From positions 2,170,001 through 2,234,000 of the forward strand of contig NZ_RAPR01000001.1 in assembly GCF_003610235.1 (NCBI RefSeq): a stretch of DNA of 64,000 bases, read 5' to 3'. Position numbers and translations under genes: made by a program. The notes below the pieces were generated by a model. That model was given only the letters and a program-made list of their open reading frames with translations. It was not told where the DNA came from and made no database searches. Positions 55,885 to 64,000 of the stretch are shown piece by piece. Origin of the DNA: Catellatospora citrea (GTDB lineage: Bacteria > Actinomycetota > Actinomycetes > Mycobacteriales > Micromonosporaceae). Within the stretch, counting starts at the first letter, position 1. Each line of letters opens with the position of its first letter.

Positions 55885-56613
55885 GTGGTGATGCAGAGCT
55901 CCAATCCCGTGCTCACCCGTCCGATCGAAGCGCCGGTGGTGCTCGACCAGCGGCGCGGCCTGACCCTGGACGGAGTGTGCGGGCGCACGCTGGTGCTCAT
56001 CGCCGTCACCGTGGCCTGCGCCGCTGCGGCCTGGAACCTGCTGCAGGCCCCGGCCTGGACCGGGATCGCCGTGATCGGCTCGACGCTGGCGACCCTCGTG
56101 CTCGCCCTGGTGATCACCTTCAAGCAGATCACCAACCCGCTGGTGATCAGCGGTTACGCCGTACTGCAAGGGATCTTCCTGGGAGTGGTCAGCCGGGAAC
56201 TCGAGCAGCAGTTCCCCGGCATCGTCGTACAGGCCGTCATCGGCACGTTCGGCGTCTTCTTCGCCATGGCCGCGCTCTACCGGGCCCGGATCCTGCGCGC
56301 CAGCAAGCGGTTCACCCAGGTGATCACCGGCGCGCTGCTCGGCATCCTGCTGCTCAGCCTGGTCGACCTGGCCCTGCGCTTCTTCGGCCGCGCCCTGCCG
56401 ATCTACCAGGCCGGCACGCTCGGCGTGATCTTCGCGGTCATCTGCATCATCGTCGGCGCGCTGACCTTCGTCATCGACTTCGACCAGGTCGAGCGCGCGG
56501 TCGCCGCCGGCCTGCCACCCCGCTACGGCTGGTACCTGGCCTTCGGCATGCTGGTCGGCCTGATCTTCCTCTACTGGCAGATCCTCCGCCTGCTCAGCTA
56601 CCTCCGCCGCTGA
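55885..56613 (+). CDS. Bax inhibitor-1/YccA family membrane protein
   Basis: 242 residues, seven hydrophobic segments, closing with the family's ILRLLSYLRR tail. TLDGVCGRTLVLIAVT and TNPLVISGYAVLQGIFLGVVSRELE are typical of actinobacterial BI-1 proteins. Bacterial homologues include pH-sensitive calcium leak channels; the role here is unknown. GTG 55885 is 6 nt after GGAGG; a GTG and an ATG follow within two codons. Confidence 0.85.
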   Translation: MVMQSSNPVLTRPIEAPVVLDQRRGLTLDGVCGRTLVLIAVTVACAAAAWNLLQAPAWTGIAVIGSTLATLVLALVITFKQITNPLVISGYAVLQGIFLGVVSRELEQQFPGIVVQAVIGTFGVFFAMAALYRARILRASKRFTQVITGALLGILLLSLVDLALRFFGRALPIYQAGTLGVIFAVICIIVGALTFVIDFDQVERAVAAGLPPRYGWYLAFGMLVGLIFLYWQILRLLSYLRR

Positions 56614-56617
56614 AGCC

Positions 56618-56647
56618 GAAGGAAGGGCACCTTCTTAACGCTCCGCG
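56618..56647. repeat. left half of an extragenic family E hairpin
   Basis: GAAGGAAGGGCACCTTCTTA and the following CGCTCCGCG match the left arm and loop of the 46460-46506 hairpin, with the variable arm positions changed. The right arm is missing; family A copy 3 begins 2 nt later. Confidence 0.6.
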
Positions 56648-56648
56648 C

Positions 56649-56717
56649 CGAAGATCGCTGTTTCGGGTCACAAAGTCAGGTCAGACCACAGTTGGTGACC
56701 CGAAACAGCGATCTTCG
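56649..56717. repeat. extragenic palindrome, family A copy 3 (perfect)
   Basis: Perfect 23-bp arms (56649-56671 and 56695-56717; contains AAGATCGCTGTTTCGGGTC) around a 23-nt centre with the nested dyad GGTC-A-GACC. It lies between convergent BI-1 and hisF genes. Confidence 0.9.
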
Positions 56718-56765
56718 ACCGGGAGCGAGCACGGACCCGGCACGGACGCGGCGGGCGGCGACGCG

Positions 56766-56803
56766 GCGATCAGCGGACGGGGTGGCGATCAGCGGACGGG
56801 GTG
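56766..56803. repeat. 19-bp tandem duplication at the hisF 3' end
   Basis: Two exact copies of GCGATCAGCGGACGGGGTG (56766-56784 and 56785-56803). The second contains the hisF stop codon, so the duplication added a copy of the gene's end outside the frame and did not alter the protein. Confidence 0.85.
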
Positions 56804-57547
56804 GCCGGCGGCGCGCAGGGCGGTCTTGACCTCGGCGATGGTGACCTCGCCGAAGTGGAAGACGCTCGCCGCCAGCACGGCGTCAGCCCCGGCGTCCACG
56901 GCCGGCGGGAAGTCGGCGGCCTTGCCCGCGCCGCCGGAGGCGATCACGGGGATGTCGACCACGGCCCGGACCTCCTTGATCAGTTCGAGGTCGAAGCCCT
57001 CCTTGGTGCCGTCGGCGTCCATGGAGTTCAGCAGGATCTCCCCCGCGCCCAGGTCGGCGACGCGGCGGGCCCACTCGATCGCGTCCAGCCCGGCCGACTT
57101 GCGACCGCCGTGGGTGGTCACCTCGTACCCGCTGCCGTCGGAGAGCCGCCGCACGTCCAGCGACAGCACCAGCACCTGGTTGCCGAAGCGGCGGGCGATC
57201 TCGGTGATCAGCTCGGGGCGGTGGATGGCGGCGGTGTTGACGCCGACCTTGTCCGCGCCCGCGCGCAGCAGCACGTCCACGTCGTCGACCGAACGCACGC
57301 CACCGCCCACGGTCAGCGGGATGAAGACCGTCTCCGCGGTGCGCCGGACGACCTCCAGCATGGTGCCCCGCCCTTCGACGGAGGCGGACACGTCGAGGAA
57401 GGTGATCTCGTCGGCGCCGGCCGCGTCGTACGCCGCCGCCAGCTCCACCGGGTCTCCGGCGTCACGCAGGTCGACGAAGTTGACCCCCTTCACCACCCGC
57501 CCGGCGTCCACGTCCAGACAGGGGATGACCCGCACCGCGACACTCAT
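56789..57547 (-). CDS. hisF: imidazole glycerol phosphate synthase cyclase subunit
   Basis: With HisH it makes imidazole glycerol phosphate and AICAR from PRFAR. 252 residues, TIM barrel. The catalytic aspartates are in [15 protein letters not shown] and VLSLDVRRL, and the phosphate loops are VGGGVRS and ASGGAGK. The ATG overlaps the stop of the upstream EamA gene by ATGA, an unusual partner. It is the last gene of the upstream his block; hisI, normally next, is 42 kb away. Confidence 0.97.
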   Translation of the reverse strand: MSVAVRVIPCLDVDAGRVVKGVNFVDLRDAGDPVELAAAYDAAGADEITFLDVSASVEGRGTMLEVVRRTAETVFIPLTVGGGVRSVDDVDVLLRAGADKVGVNTAAIHRPELITEIARRFGNQVLVLSLDVRRLSDGSGYEVTTHGGRKSAGLDAIEWARRVADLGAGEILLNSMDADGTKEGFDLELIKEVRAVVDIPVIASGGAGKAADFPPAVDAGADAVLAASVFHFGEVTIAEVKTALRAAGHPVR

Positions 57548-58497
57548 GCGCTCGACGCTACCTGCCGGCCCGCCCCGACGACCCGCTGGTCCGGCTCGTG
57601 GGACGCGGCGCGGCGCGGCGGTGCGGCCGCCGCCGGGACCGCCGCGCCGCCGCCGGTCGCCCCGAGCAGCACTCCCCCGATCACCAGCGCTCCTGCGATC
57701 ACGTCCGGCGCCCGCAGCGGCTCGCCCAGGAACAGGGCCGCCGAGCTCATCCCGAAGAACGGGACGAGCATCGAGAACGGGGCCACCGTCGCCGCGCCGT
57801 ACCGCTTGATCAGCACGCCCCAGCCGGCGAACCCGGCCAGCGTGGAGATACCCGCGATGTAGACCAGCGCGCCCAGGCCCGACAGGTCCAGCCCGGACAG
57901 TGCCGCGCCGATCCGGTCCGGTCCCTCGAACAGCAGCGACAGCGCGAACAGCGGCAGCGTGGCCACCGCCGACACCCAGACCATGAAGCGCAGCATGTCG
58001 GGCGGGGCGGCCCGCCGCATCATGATGTTGGAGACGCTCCACGCCGTCGCCGCGGCCAGCACCAGCACGAATCCTTCCACCGGCCGGTCCGACCCGAGCC
58101 GGGAGGCGACCAGCCCGACGCCCGCCACGGCGACCGCGAGCCCGGCCCACTGGCGCAGTCCCGGCCGCTCACGCAGCAGCGCGACCGCGAACACCGTCGT
58201 GAAGATCGCCTGACTCTGCAGCAGCAGCGAGGACAGCCCCGCCGGCAGCCCGGCGGCCATGCCCGCGAACAGCAGCGAGAACTTGACCACGCCCAGCACC
58301 AGGCCGATCCCGAGGACCCATCGCCAGGGTGTACGCGGACCGCCGATCAGCAGCACCGCCGGAAACGCGGCCAGCGCGAAGCGCAACGCGCCGAACAGCA
58401 GCGGCGGCATCCGGTCGAGACCGACCTCGATCGCCACGAAATTGCAGCCCCACGCGGCGGCGACGGCCACGGCCAGCATGATGTCCCTGGGTTTCAT
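57544..58497 (-). CDS. EamA/DMT-family transporter
   Basis: 317 residues with ten hydrophobic segments in two EamA repeats (about 5-130 and 145-285: [66 protein letters not shown]). Homologues such as YdcZ/RhaT-like and O-acetylserine/cysteine exporters move amino acids or metabolites. It is divergent from a LysR gene with a CGAATA/TATTCG dyad between, the classic regulator-exporter pair. The stop overlaps the hisF ATG, so hisF translation depends partly on it. The C-terminal 30 residues are Ala/Pro-rich. Confidence 0.88.
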   Translation of the reverse strand: MKPRDIMLAVAVAAAWGCNFVAIEVGLDRMPPLLFGALRFALAAFPAVLLIGGPRTPWRWVLGIGLVLGVVKFSLLFAGMAAGLPAGLSSLLLQSQAIFTTVFAVALLRERPGLRQWAGLAVAVAGVGLVASRLGSDRPVEGFVLVLAAATAWSVSNIMMRRAAPPDMLRFMVWVSAVATLPLFALSLLFEGPDRIGAALSGLDLSGLGALVYIAGISTLAGFAGWGVLIKRYGAATVAPFSMLVPFFGMSSAALFLGEPLRAPDVIAGALVIGGVLLGATGGGAAVPAAAAPPRRAASHEPDQRVVGAGRQVASSA

Positions 58498-58534
58498 GAG
58501 CCGAGTCTCGGCCCGGACAACCGTGCAGCACCAG

Positions 58535-58555
58535 CGAATAGTTCTTCAGTATTCG
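58535..58555. promoter_or_regulatory. LysR-type dyad between eamA and lysR
   Basis: CGAATA (58535-58540) and TATTCG (58550-58555) with 9 nt between, fitting the T-N11-A style of LysR sites. It lies 15 nt before the LysR ATG and 37 nt before the EamA ATG. Confidence 0.55.
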
Positions 58556-58569
58556 TTTAGAATCGCTAC

Positions 58570-59478
58570 ATGCTCGACCTGGGACGCCTGCGCGCCATCG
58601 ACGCCCTCTCCCGCCACGGCACCGTGCACGCCGCCGCGGCCGCCCTGCACTGCACGCCTTCGGCCGTGTCCCAGCAGCTGGCGAAGCTGGAACGGGAGAC
58701 CGGCACGGTGCTGTGCCACAAGGACGGCCGCGGGCTGCGGCTGTCCGACGCCGGGCGGCTGCTGGCCGAGCACGCCGCGCTGGTGCTCGCCGCCGCCGAC
58801 ACCGCCTCGGCCGCACTCGACGCCTACCGCGGCGAGGTCGCCGGCGAGGTCACCGTCGCCTGCTTCGCCACCGCCTGCCGGGGCCTGCTGCCATCGGCCC
58901 TGTCCGCGCTGACCTCGTCGTATCCGCGCCTGCGCCCCCGCGTCGTGGAGACCAACCCCTACGAGGCGCTGCACGAGCTCGACCGCGGCCGGGTCGACGT
59001 CGCCGTGATCGACGACTGGCGCGAGGTGCGCCTGCACCTGCCCGCGGGCGTGTCGTCGACCGTGCTCGGCGAGGACACCGCCGACCTGGTCGTGCCCGCC
59101 GACCACCCGCTCGCCACGGCCGGTCCGGGACCGCTGGACCGCGCCGCGGACGAACGCTGGATCGCCTCGCCCGAGGGCACCATCTGCCACGACTGGCTGG
59201 TCCGCGCCCTGCCCGGCCTGCGCCCGGCCTACCTGGTGGGCGAGTTCGAGACCCAGCAGGCGCTGGTCGCCGCGGGCCTGGGCGTGGCCCTGCTCCCCCG
59301 CCTGGCCCGCCTGTCCACCGCCCCCGGCACCGTGGTGGTCCCCGTCGACCCGGTCCCCACCCGCCGCGTCAGCGTCACCTGGCGCACCCCCCACTACCAG
59401 CGCCCCGCCGTCAAAGCCGTGATCGAGGCGGTGACCGACGCCTGGTCCACCCGCACCACCGCCCGCGCCGGCTCCTGA
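58570..59478 (+). CDS. LysR family transcriptional regulator
   Basis: 302 residues. The N-terminal winged helix reads LGRLRAIDALSRHGTVHAAAAALHCTPSAVSQQLAKLERETGTVL, and the remaining 210 residues are the periplasmic-binding-like effector domain. It probably activates or represses the divergent EamA transporter gene through the dyad upstream. The ATG at 58570 has no strong ribosome site. It stands between hisF and hisA, where other actinobacteria have contiguous his genes. Confidence 0.9.
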   Translation: MLDLGRLRAIDALSRHGTVHAAAAALHCTPSAVSQQLAKLERETGTVLCHKDGRGLRLSDAGRLLAEHAALVLAAADTASAALDAYRGEVAGEVTVACFATACRGLLPSALSALTSSYPRLRPRVVETNPYEALHELDRGRVDVAVIDDWREVRLHLPAGVSSTVLGEDTADLVVPADHPLATAGPGPLDRAADERWIASPEGTICHDWLVRALPGLRPAYLVGEFETQQALVAAGLGVALLPRLARLSTAPGTVVVPVDPVPTRRVSVTWRTPHYQRPAVKAVIEAVTDAWSTRTTARAGS

Positions 59479-59487
59479 CCCACTTCC

Positions 59488-59575
59488 AAGATCACGACGA
59501 TCTTGCGTGAACTGTTGCCTTTTTAGGCGTTATGAGTGTGTCGCACCCACAGTTCACGCAAGATCGTCGGCTTGG
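59488..59575. repeat. extragenic palindrome, family C copy 3
   Basis: 88 nt. The left arm starts AAGATCACGACGATCTTGCG and the right contains TTCACGCAAGATCGTC. It shares CTGTTG and a GTGTCG-n-ACCCACAG block with copy 2. It lies between convergent lysR and hisA/priA. Confidence 0.8.
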
Positions 59576-59578
59576 GGG

Positions 59579-60301
59579 TCAGGCGGCCAGGGCGGCGAGG
59601 GCCTCCGGGATGGTGAAGGCGCCGGAGTAGACGGCTTTGCCGGTGATGACGCCCTCGACGCCGATCGGTTCCAGGGTGGCCAGGGCGCGCAGGTCGTCGA
59701 GTGTCGACACGCCGCCGGAGGCGATCACCGGAGCCGGGGTCGCGGCGCAGATGTCGCGATAGAGCTGCAGGTTGGGGCCCTGGAGCATGCCGTCCTTGAG
59801 GATGTCGGTGACCACGTAGCGGGCGCAGCCCGCCTTGTCCAGCCGCTCCAGCGCCTCGTACAGGTCGCCGGCCTCCCGGGTCCAGCCGCGCGAGGACAGC
59901 ACCCGCCCGCGCACGTCGAGGCCGACGGCGACCCGGTCGCCGTACTCGCCGACGACCCGGTCGCACCACGCCGGGTCCTCCAGCGCCGCCGTGCCGATGT
60001 TGACCCGGGCCGCGCCCGTGGCCAGCGCCGCGGCCAGCGAGGCGTCGTCGCGGATCCCGCCGGACAGCTCGACCTTCACGTCGACCCGCCCGACCAGCTC
60101 GGCCAGCAGCGCCGCGTTGGAGCCCCGGCCGAACGCGGCGTCGAGGTCGACGACATGGATCCACTGCGCCCCGGCCGCCTGGAAGTCCAGCGCGGCGGTC
60201 AGCGGCGCGCCGTACGACGTCTCGCTGCCGGCCTCACCCTGCACCAGGCGCACCGCCTGGCCTCCGACGACGTCCACGGCGGGCAGCAGATCCAGGGCCA
60301 T
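59579..60301 (-). CDS. priA: ProFAR isomerase HisA / probable bifunctional PriA
   Basis: 240-residue TIM barrel catalysing the Amadori rearrangement of ProFAR in histidine synthesis. [55 protein letters not shown] and [12 protein letters not shown] are conserved. The trp genes in the window include no trpF, and in actinobacteria this enzyme (PriA) also performs the TrpF step, so the bifunctional reading is preferred. The ATG overlaps the preceding stop (TGATG). Family C palindrome 3 follows. Confidence 0.95.
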   Translation of the reverse strand: MALDLLPAVDVVGGQAVRLVQGEAGSETSYGAPLTAALDFQAAGAQWIHVVDLDAAFGRGSNAALLAELVGRVDVKVELSGGIRDDASLAAALATGAARVNIGTAALEDPAWCDRVVGEYGDRVAVGLDVRGRVLSSRGWTREAGDLYEALERLDKAGCARYVVTDILKDGMLQGPNLQLYRDICAATPAPVIASGGVSTLDDLRALATLEPIGVEGVITGKAVYSGAFTIPEALAALAA

Positions 60302-60633
60302 CAGGAACTCCTTCGATCGAAAGCGACGATCACGAACACGGGCAGGGTCAGCGTCAGCAGCAGGGTCAGCGCCAGGGCCAGCGCCGTCGACGGCACCAGC
60401 GTCCAGATCACGAACAGCGCCAGGGCGACCACGATGGCGACCCCGGCCCGCTCGGCCGCGCTGCGCCGCGCCGACAACCGGCCGGTACGGCGTATGCGCA
60501 GTTCATACAGGCTGATCCGACGCCAGAGGGCGCGACGCGCCAGGCGGCGGCCCGCCCGCCGCTCCTCGGCCGCGACCGCCTTGCGTGCGGCCGCCTCGCG
60601 CGCCTCCCGGCGCAGCTTGCGTTCCTTGCTCAT
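60301..60633 (-). CDS. small membrane protein of the his operon
   Basis: 110 residues: a very basic N-terminal stretch (about 1-57, many Arg and Ala, starting [18 protein letters not shown]), then two hydrophobic segments (about 64-81 and 84-104) and a short tail. Its place between hisH and hisA is common in actinobacteria; function unknown. The stop overlaps the hisA ATG by 1 nt, so they are coupled. Confidence 0.75.
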   Translation of the reverse strand: MSKERKLRREAREAAARKAVAAEERRAGRRLARRALWRRISLYELRIRRTGRLSARRSAAERAGVAIVVALALFVIWTLVPSTALALALTLLLTLTLPVFVIVAFDRRSS

Positions 60634-60688
60634 GTGTCGTCTCCACCCCGGTCCCGCCGCAACGTCGCGGCGAGCCTAACGAGTGGGG

Positions 60689-61312
60689 TCACAGCGTGGC
60701 GATCCAGTTCCGCAGCACGCGTGCGCCGACCGCGCCGGACTTCTCCGGGTGGAACTGGGCGACCGCCAGCGGCCCCCGCTCCGCGGCGGCGACGAACGTC
60801 GCGCGCTCGTGGGTCGACGTGGTGACCAGCGCGACCGCGTCCAGCTCGGCGTTGGGCGGCGCGGCGTACGAGTGCACGAAGTAGCAGCGCGCGTCGGCCT
60901 CGACCCCGGTGAACAGGGTCGAGCCCGCGGGCGCGTCGAGCAGGTTCCACCCCATGTGCGGCACCCGGCGCGCGGCCAGCCGCGTCACCGCGCCGGGCAG
61001 CAGGCCCAGGCCCTTGGTGACCACGCCGTGCTCGTCGCCGGAGTCGAACATGATCTGAGCCCCGACGCAGATGCCCAGCACCGGCCGCCCGGCCATGACC
61101 CGGTCGGCGATCACCGGCCCCGCCTGCGCGGCCTCGATGCCCGCCATGCACGCGGCGAACGCGCCCACGCCCGGCACCACCAGGCCGTCCGCCCGCTCGG
61201 CGGCGGCCAGGTCGGCGGTGACGACCACGTCCGCGCCCGCCGCCTCCAGCGCCCGCTGCGCCGAGCGCAGGTTGCCCGACCCGTAGTCGAGCACCGTCAC
61301 CTTCGGGCTCAT
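60689..61312 (-). CDS. hisH: imidazole glycerol phosphate synthase glutaminase subunit
   Basis: Class I glutaminase supplying ammonia to HisF. 207 residues. The nucleophile is Cys in LGICVGAQIMFD (GICLGMQ in most homologues), with His and Glu in AVAQFHPEKSG. N-terminal VTVLDYGSGNLRS and PGVGAF are typical. The ATG overlaps the stop of the 9-codon mini-ORF that follows hisB (ATGA), and GGAGAAGG within that mini-ORF serves as ribosome site. Confidence 0.96.
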   Translation of the reverse strand: MSPKVTVLDYGSGNLRSAQRALEAAGADVVVTADLAAAERADGLVVPGVGAFAACMAGIEAAQAGPVIADRVMAGRPVLGICVGAQIMFDSGDEHGVVTKGLGLLPGAVTRLAARRVPHMGWNLLDAPAGSTLFTGVEADARCYFVHSYAAPPNAELDAVALVTTSTHERATFVAAAERGPLAVAQFHPEKSGAVGARVLRNWIATL

Positions 61313-61338
61313 GCCTTCTCCTCGCCGCGCTCGCTCAC
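61309..61338 (-). CDS. 9-codon bridging mini-ORF between hisB and hisH
   Basis: GTG 61338 overlaps the hisB stop (GTGA), and its TGA overlaps the hisH ATG (ATGA). It encodes VSERGEEKA, a minimal version of the SERSER peptides. It also holds the hisH ribosome site. Confidence 0.45.
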   Translation of the reverse strand: MSERGEEKA

Positions 61339-61961
61339 AGCACGCCCTTCGTGCTCGGGACCGCGCCCGCGCTGCGCGGGTCGATCTCCACGGCGGCACG
61401 CAGGGCCCGGGCCAGCGCCTTGAACTGGCCCTCGATGACGTGGTGCGCGTCGGGCTTCTGCCCCGGGCGGGAGGCCCGCAGCACCGACACGTGCAGCGTG
61501 ATCCGCGCGGTCTGCCCGAACGACTCGAAGATGTGCCGCGTCATCGAGGTCGGGTAGACGGGGCCGCTGCCCGGGTTGATGTAGTCGGCGATGTTCTCCG
61601 GCTCGTCGTGCACCACGTACGGCCGCCCGGACAGGTCGACCGCGGCCTGCACCAGCACCTCGTCCATCGGCACCACCGCGTCGCCGTACCGGCGGATGCC
61701 CGCCTTGTCGCCCAGTGCCTGCGCGAACGCCTCGCCGAGGGCGAGCGCGGTGTCCTCCATGGTGTGGTGCGCGTCGATCTCCAGGTCGCCCTCGGTGCGC
61801 ACGGTCAGGTCGAAGCCGCCGTGCCGGGCGATCTGGTTCAGCATGTGATCGAAGAAGCCGACCCCGGTACCGATGTCGCCGCGGCCCGTGCCGTCGAGGT
61901 CGATCTCGACGAGGACCTTGGTCTCCTTGGTGACCCGCTCGACCCGTCCGGTCCTGGTCAT
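61335..61961 (-). CDS. hisB: imidazoleglycerol-phosphate dehydratase
   Basis: Dehydrates imidazole glycerol phosphate. 208 residues, the monofunctional form without phosphatase. The two manganese-binding His clusters are in DHMLNQIARHG / EIDAHHTMEDTALALGEAF and in ARPGQKPDAHHVIEGQFKALARALR. The ATG overlaps the stop of a 22-codon mini-ORF (ATGA), and its own stop overlaps the next mini-ORF (GTGA). Confidence 0.97.
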   Translation of the reverse strand: MTRTGRVERVTKETKVLVEIDLDGTGRGDIGTGVGFFDHMLNQIARHGGFDLTVRTEGDLEIDAHHTMEDTALALGEAFAQALGDKAGIRRYGDAVVPMDEVLVQAAVDLSGRPYVVHDEPENIADYINPGSGPVYPTSMTRHIFESFGQTARITLHVSVLRASRPGQKPDAHHVIEGQFKALARALRAAVEIDPRSAGAVPSTKGVL

Positions 61962-62026
61962 GCCCTTGCCTCGCTTCGCTCGTCCCCGGCCTGCGCACGG
62001 GGGTAACCGGTCGGCCGCGCGCTCAT
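61958..62026 (-). CDS. 22-codon bridging mini-ORF between hisC and hisB
   Basis: ATG 62026 overlaps the hisC stop (ATGA), and its TGA overlaps the hisB ATG (ATGA). It encodes [14 protein letters not shown] followed by DERSEARA. The DNA GAGCGAAGCGAG is shared with the other bridging ORFs. Confidence 0.55.
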   Translation of the reverse strand: MSARPTGYPRAQAGDERSEARA

Positions 62027-63102
62027 GGCCGCAGCTCCTTCATCGCATTCAGGAACGCGGTCGTCTCCTGCTCGGTGCCCGCGGTGACGCGCAGCCAGCC
62101 GGGCAGGCCCACGTCGCGGACCAGCACGCCGTGGTCCAGCAGAGTCTGCCAGGCCGCCTGCTGGTCGGCGAAACGTCCGAACAGGACGAAGTTCGCGTCC
62201 GAGTCGGCCACCGTCCAGCCACCGGCACGCAGCTCCGCGACGATGCGGTCGCGCTGTGCCTTGATCGCCTCGACCGTGCCCAGCAGCACGTCCGCGTGCG
62301 CCAGCGCGGCGCGGGCGGCGGCCTGGGTGAGCGCGGAGAGGTGGTACGGCAGGCGGACCAGCTGCACCGCCTCGATCACCGCCGGGTGCGCGGCGAGGTA
62401 GCCGACCCGCGCCCCGGCGAAGGCGAACGCCTTGCTCATGGTGCGGCTGACCACCAGCCGCGGGTGCCGGTCCAGCAGCTCCAGCGCGCTGGGCGTGCCG
62501 GGGCGGCGGAACTCGGCATAGGCCTCGTCGACCACGACCAGGCCGGTCGTCTCGGCGAGCACCGCCTCGATCACCTTGAAGTCGAGCGCGGTGCCGGTCG
62601 GGTTGTTCGGCGAGCACAGCAGCGTCAGCGCGGGCCGGTGCGCCCGGACCTGCGCGACCGCGTGCTCCACGGTCAGCCCGAAGTCCGCGTCGCGGCGGCC
62701 GTCCACCCAGGTGGTGGCGGTGCCGACGGCGAGCAGCGGATGCATCGAGTACGCCGGGCCGAAGCCCAGCGCCGTGCGCCCCGGCCCGGCGAACGCCTGG
62801 AACAGCTGCTGCTGCACCTCGTTGGAGCCGTTGGCGGCCCACAGCTGCTCGGCGCTCAGCCCGTGCCCGCAGTAGGCGGCCAGGTCGGCGCGCAGCTTCA
62901 CCGCGTCGCGGTCGGGGTAGCGGTTCAGGTCCGCGATCTCCCCGGTGATCGCCCGACTCACCGCCCGCACGACCTCGTCGGGCAGCGGGTACGAGTTCTC
63001 GTTCGTGTTCAGCCGCACCGGCACGTCCAGCTGCGGCGCGCCGTACGCGCTGAGCCCGCGCAGATCCTCCCGCAGCAGCTCCTGCACCCAGTCCACGCTC
63101 AT
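62023..63102 (-). CDS. hisC: histidinol-phosphate aminotransferase
   Basis: PLP enzyme making histidinol phosphate. 359 residues. The PLP lysine is in [61 protein letters not shown] and [14 protein letters not shown] are family motifs. ATG 63102 overlaps the stop of a 23-codon SERSER mini-ORF, and its stop overlaps the next mini-ORF. Confidence 0.97.
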   Translation of the reverse strand: MSVDWVQELLREDLRGLSAYGAPQLDVPVRLNTNENSYPLPDEVVRAVSRAITGEIADLNRYPDRDAVKLRADLAAYCGHGLSAEQLWAANGSNEVQQQLFQAFAGPGRTALGFGPAYSMHPLLAVGTATTWVDGRRDADFGLTVEHAVAQVRAHRPALTLLCSPNNPTGTALDFKVIEAVLAETTGLVVVDEAYAEFRRPGTPSALELLDRHPRLVVSRTMSKAFAFAGARVGYLAAHPAVIEAVQLVRLPYHLSALTQAAARAALAHADVLLGTVEAIKAQRDRIVAELRAGGWTVADSDANFVLFGRFADQQAAWQTLLDHGVLVRDVGLPGWLRVTAGTEQETTAFLNAMKELRP

Positions 63103-63170
63103 GCCGCCGCCTCGCTCCGCTCGTTGCCGGCATCGTCCGAGCTCATGATTCGCTCGCTGCGCTCGCTCAT
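63099..63170 (-). CDS. 23-codon SERSER mini-ORF between hisD and hisC
   Basis: ATG 63170 overlaps the hisD stop (ATGA), and its TGA overlaps the hisC ATG (ATGA). The peptide is [11 protein letters not shown] followed by [12 protein letters not shown]. The DNA holds AGCGAGCGCAGCGAGCGA, identical to the ligase/ACP junction 25 kb away. It probably couples hisC translation to hisD. Confidence 0.55.
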   Translation of the reverse strand: MSERSERIMSSDDAGNERSEAAA

Positions 63171-64000
63171 GCCGCACCACCTTCGAAGCGGGCGGTCACG
63201 GCCTCGCCGTGGGCGGGCAGGTCCTCGGCGTTGGCCAGGGCCACCACGTGGTGCGCCACGTCGCGCAGCGCTTCCTCGGTGTACTCCACGACGTGGATGC
63301 CGCGCAGGAACGACTGCACGGACAGGCCCGAGCTGTGCCGGGCGCAGCCCGCGGTGGGCAGCACGTGGTTGGAGCCGGCGCAGTAGTCGCCCAGCGACAC
63401 CGGCGCGTACGCCCCGACGAAGATCGCCCCGGCGTTGCGCACCCGCATCGCCCACTCGCGCGCGTCGCGGGTCTGGATCTCCAGGTGCTCGGCGGCGTAC
63501 GCGTCCACCACGCGCAGCCCCTGCGTCAGGTCGTCGACCAGCACCGTGGCGGACTGCCGCCCGGACAGCGCGGTGGACACCCGCTCGCTGTGCTTGGTGC
63601 GGGCCACCCGCACCGCAAGCTCCGCGTCGACCGCGTCGGCCAGCGCGGGCGAGTCGGTGACCAGCACGCTGGCCGCCATCGGGTCGTGCTCGGCCTGGCT
63701 GATCAGGTCGGCCGCGACGTGCGCCGGGTCGGCGGTGTCGTCGGCCAGGATCGCGATCTCGGTCGGCCCGGCCTCGGCGTCGATGCCCACCACACCGCGC
63801 ACCAGGCGCTTGGCCGCGGTGACCCACAGGTTGCCGGGGCCGGTGATCAGGTCCACCGGCGCGCAGTCGTCGTGGGCGGGCAGCTCGCGTTCCGGATCGG
63901 CGGTGCCGCGGGTGCCGTGGGCGAGCATCGCCACGGCCTGCGCGCCGCCCACCGCGTACACCTCGTCGACGCCGAGCAGCGCGCACGCGGCCAGCACCCG
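63167..64000 (-). CDS. hisD: histidinol dehydrogenase, partial (5' end outside window)
   Basis: Oxidises histidinol to histidine in two NAD-dependent steps. 277 C-terminal residues are present of about 440. [47 protein letters not shown] and [10 protein letters not shown] (zinc ligands Gln and His) are intact, as are the later [19 protein letters not shown] and the C-terminal part with the remaining zinc ligand. The reading continues past base 64000, so the start is not visible. It heads the his block in this orientation. Confidence 0.96.
   Translation of the reverse strand, partial: RVLAACALLGVDEVYAVGGAQAVAMLAHGTRGTADPERELPAHDDCAPVDLITGPGNLWVTAAKRLVRGVVGIDAEAGPTEIAILADDTADPAHVAADLISQAEHDPMAASVLVTDSPALADAVDAELAVRVARTKHSERVSTALSGRQSATVLVDDLTQGLRVVDAYAAEHLEIQTRDAREWAMRVRNAGAIFVGAYAPVSLGDYCAGSNHVLPTAGCARHSSGLSVQSFLRGIHVVEYTEEALRDVAHHVVALANAEDLPAHGEAVTARFEGGAA

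Noticed and set aside
56766..56803. 19-bp tandem repeat considered an attachment site
   Set aside because: Simple head-to-tail duplication with no integrase nearby.

Overview
The window is high-GC DNA with dense, overlapping operons, frequent GTG/TTG starts, a joined histidine-tryptophan biosynthesis region, a SARP regulator and a type II (aromatic) polyketide synthase. This points to an actinomycete. The extragenic hairpins and SERSER-type mini-ORFs suggest Micromonosporaceae, but that placement is from memory and was not checked.

Layout. 1-14 kb, mostly minus strand: 5'-part of gltB, a plus-strand TM-helix membrane protein, a FAD monooxygenase, lgt, an orphan 118-aa protein, then trpA, trpB, trpC, a spermidine-synthase-like protein, a small membrane protein, trpE and hisI. 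14-30 kb, accessory: a very acidic repeat protein, a DrrAB-like ABC pump with its TetR regulator, a DUF2470 gene divergent from a zinc-ribbon-less rpsD across two IdeR/DtxR-like boxes, an asymmetric heterodimeric ABC exporter, a TIGR03085-type protein, a long-chain acyl-CoA synthetase, a DUF1349 protein, a MocR/YczE pair and a secreted ScyD-like protein. 30.8-47.8 kb: the type II polyketide cluster. 48-56.6 kb: PAP2, two HME-type RND pumps with a short adaptor, and a BI-1 family protein. 56.8-64 kb: hisF, an EamA/LysR pair, hisA/priA, a small membrane protein, hisH, hisB, hisC and the 3' part of hisD.

The his-trp supercluster (hisD-C-B-H-A-F-I-trpE-C-B-A-lgt in many actinobacteria) is therefore split by about 42 kb between hisF and hisI. 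No trpF is seen, so the hisA gene is best read as bifunctional priA.

The polyketide cluster has two arms diverging from the SARP promoter region. The plus arm is SARP, KS-alpha, KS-beta and a Tat-type multicopper oxidase. The minus arm is a di-domain aromatase/cyclase, an acyl-CoA ligase fused in frame to an ABM monooxygenase, ACP, a three-gene acetyl-CoA carboxylase, a FAD hydroxylase, a PF04199-type cyclase and a SnoaL-like protein. TCAAG repeats at 11- or 22-bp spacing lie before both arms. No ketoreductase, P450 or glycosyltransferase is visible.

Two genome-wide patterns stand out. First, at six gene junctions a mini-ORF of 9-28 codons overlaps the upstream stop and, in five cases, the downstream start by 4 nt; most encode SERSER/ERSE-like peptides. 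Second, at least five families of 60-90 bp palindromes sit only between genes, several of them with conserved interiors. No tRNA, rRNA, CRISPR array, transposase or integrase was seen.
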